A stretch of 14,482 nucleotides of DNA from NCBI GenBank assembly GCA_046728115.1, contig JBKPDW010000254.1, forward strand, positions 1 through 14,482, given 5' to 3'. Positions 13,461-14,482 of this stretch are shown here, piece after piece (within the stretch, counting starts at the first letter, position 1; every line of letters begins with the position of its first letter). The position numbers and the translations under genes were made by a program. The DNA comes from CAVSWN01 sp046728115. Lineage in GTDB: Bacteria > Acidobacteriota > Vicinamibacteria > Vicinamibacterales > CAVVIG01. Below the pieces are notes generated by a model. It did no database searches, was not told the DNA's origin, and saw only the letters and a list, made by a program, of their open reading frames with translations.

Positions 13461-14482
13461 ATGTGTGTCTTCATTCTGGTGGTCGCAGCGCTCTTTCAAC
13501 AATCAGCGTCGGTGATCGAAGTGGTCGTCACCGGCGAAAGCGGTCCGATCGCGCGAGCTCAGGTCGTGATCAACGGCACGACGTCTGAAACGAACGCCGA
13601 CGGTCACGTGACGCTGCAGGTCGCCCCCGGCGAGGTCCAAATTACCGTGATCAAAGAGGGGTTCAACCCCGTGACGGTGACGGCGACGGCAGTGCTGGGG
13701 CCGCCCCAGGTCATCCCGGTCACACTCGAGCGACAGGGCGCCATCGAAGAGCACGTGACTGTCTCGGCAACGCGCACGGACAAGCGGCTGGAGGATCAGC
13801 CGATGCGCGTCGAAATCCTCGACGCAGAAGAAATCGAAGAGAAGCAGCTCATGACCCCCGGCGACATCGTCATGATGCTCAACGAAATGGGCGGACTGCG
13901 AGTCCAGGCCACGTCGCCGTCACTCGGCGCGGCGAGCGTGCGCGTGCAGGGCATGCGAGGCCGATATACGCGGTTCCTGTCGGATGGCCTGCCCCTGTTC
14001 GGCGCCGACGTCGGCGGTCTCGGGCTCCTGCAGATTCCGCCCTCCGATCTGGGACAAGTGGAGGTGATCAAAGGCGTCGCGTCCGCGCTGTATGGGGCCG
14101 GTGCGCTCGGAGGCGTTGTCAATCTGATTTCGCGTCGCCCTGGCAAGGGTCCGGCGCGTGACGCACTGGTGAACCGGACGAGCCGCGGTGGCACCGATGC
14201 CGTGCTCTTTGCGGCACAACCGCTCACGGACCGGTGGAGCGGCACGTTGCTCGTGGGAGGCCATTGGCAGCAGCGCAATGATGTCGACGATGACGGCTGG
14301 GCTGACCTAGCGGGCTATTCGCGCGGCGTGGTGCGTCCGCGCCTCTTTTGGAGCGATGGATCCGGCCGCTCGCTGTTCGCCACGGCTGGCGCGATGTGGG
14401 AGCGGCGCGACGGCGGCACGATGCCGTCCTCTGTTCTGCCGGCGACCGGCGAACCCTTTCTCGAATCGCTCGACACGAACCG
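13461..14482 (+). CDS. TonB-dependent receptor, N-terminal part (3' end outside window)
   Basis: The frame is open to the last base (340 codons visible). It starts with a short signal peptide (MCVFILVVAALFQQSAS) and a carboxypeptidase-regulatory-like beta domain (about residues 19-92: VVVTGESGPIARAQVVING, DGHVTLQVAPGEVQI). A TonB-box-like stretch (EEHVTVSATR, 96-105) and a plug domain (about 108-225) with RVQGMRGRYTRFLSDGLPLF and QVEVIKGVASALYGAGALGG follow. The first barrel strands come after that. Such receptors import or bind scarce ligands at the outer membrane using TonB energy. The ligand cannot be read from the sequence; the divergent copper-type efflux operon and the upstream CxxC protein make a metal or metal complex plausible, as for copper receptors of the OprC/NosA kind. 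GCGAGGTG before the ATG is an acceptable ribosome-binding site. Confidence 0.9.
   Translation, partial: MCVFILVVAALFQQSASVIEVVVTGESGPIARAQVVINGTTSETNADGHVTLQVAPGEVQITVIKEGFNPVTVTATAVLGPPQVIPVTLERQGAIEEHVTVSATRTDKRLEDQPMRVEILDAEEIEEKQLMTPGDIVMMLNEMGGLRVQATSPSLGAASVRVQGMRGRYTRFLSDGLPLFGADVGGLGLLQIPPSDLGQVEVIKGVASALYGAGALGGVVNLISRRPGKGPARDALVNRTSRGGTDAVLFAAQPLTDRWSGTLLVGGHWQQRNDVDDDGWADLAGYSRGVVRPRLFWSDGSGRSLFATAGAMWERRDGGTMPSSVLPATGEPFLESLDTN

Noticed and set aside
1..14482. CRISPR arrays, tRNA, rRNA, insertion-sequence ends and riboswitches
   Set aside because: No repeat-spacer pattern, no cloverleaf with a CCA-type end, no transposase motif with terminal repeats and no known riboswitch core were seen on reading through the window.

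Overview
The window is about 14.5 kb of GC-rich chromosomal DNA. The MacB/FtsX-type permease tail at the left edge, the DUF4173 membrane protein, the TonB receptor with an N-terminal carboxypeptidase-regulatory-like domain and the small Cys-rich secreted proteins next to a Cus-type efflux operon together suggest a soil Acidobacteriota (Vicinamibacteria-like) genome. This is an inference from gene content and codon style; no rRNA or tRNA is present to settle it.

Left part (1-3186). The 3' end of a FtsX-type permease gene (+) converges on a minus-strand group: an uncharacterised six-helix membrane protein, an F420/NADP-reductase-like dinucleotide-binding protein and a short-chain dehydrogenase. 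The membrane-protein gene overlaps (ATGA) the stop codon of an IspH (LytB) fragment. That fragment has only the C-terminal quarter of the enzyme and has lost key active-site positions.

Middle part (3187-5964). Two related inverted repeats, about 29 bp centre to centre, lie over a -10-like box and precede a plus-strand DUF4173-family membrane protein. After it comes a small gene graveyard: the first ~30 codons of an ABC-transporter ATPase run into a stop, and in the same frame a VapC-type PIN domain follows without its N-terminus. A small convergent four-helix membrane protein (-) follows.

Right part (6019-14482). This is a heavy-metal system, probably copper/silver. A minus-strand operon encodes, in transcription order, a small secreted Cys/His-rich protein, a CusA/CzcA-type RND pump, a TolC-type outer-membrane channel and a CusB-type adaptor. 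The last three genes are joined by ATGA overlaps. The pump carries an extra 13th membrane helix and a C-terminal YtkA/FixH-like domain with a Met-rich loop. The adaptor carries a C-terminal cupredoxin-like domain with Cys and CGMxM ligands. So both the inner-membrane and periplasmic subunits have extra periplasmic domains that may handle metal. Divergently transcribed are another small secreted CxxxC/CxxC protein and a TonB-dependent receptor cut by the right edge. Both divergent starts lack a Shine-Dalgarno sequence and sit only a few bases from a -10-like box, so both first transcripts may be leaderless. I read the right half as one divergon for metal traffic across the envelope. The shared metal and shared regulation are inferred, and no regulator gene is visible in the window.
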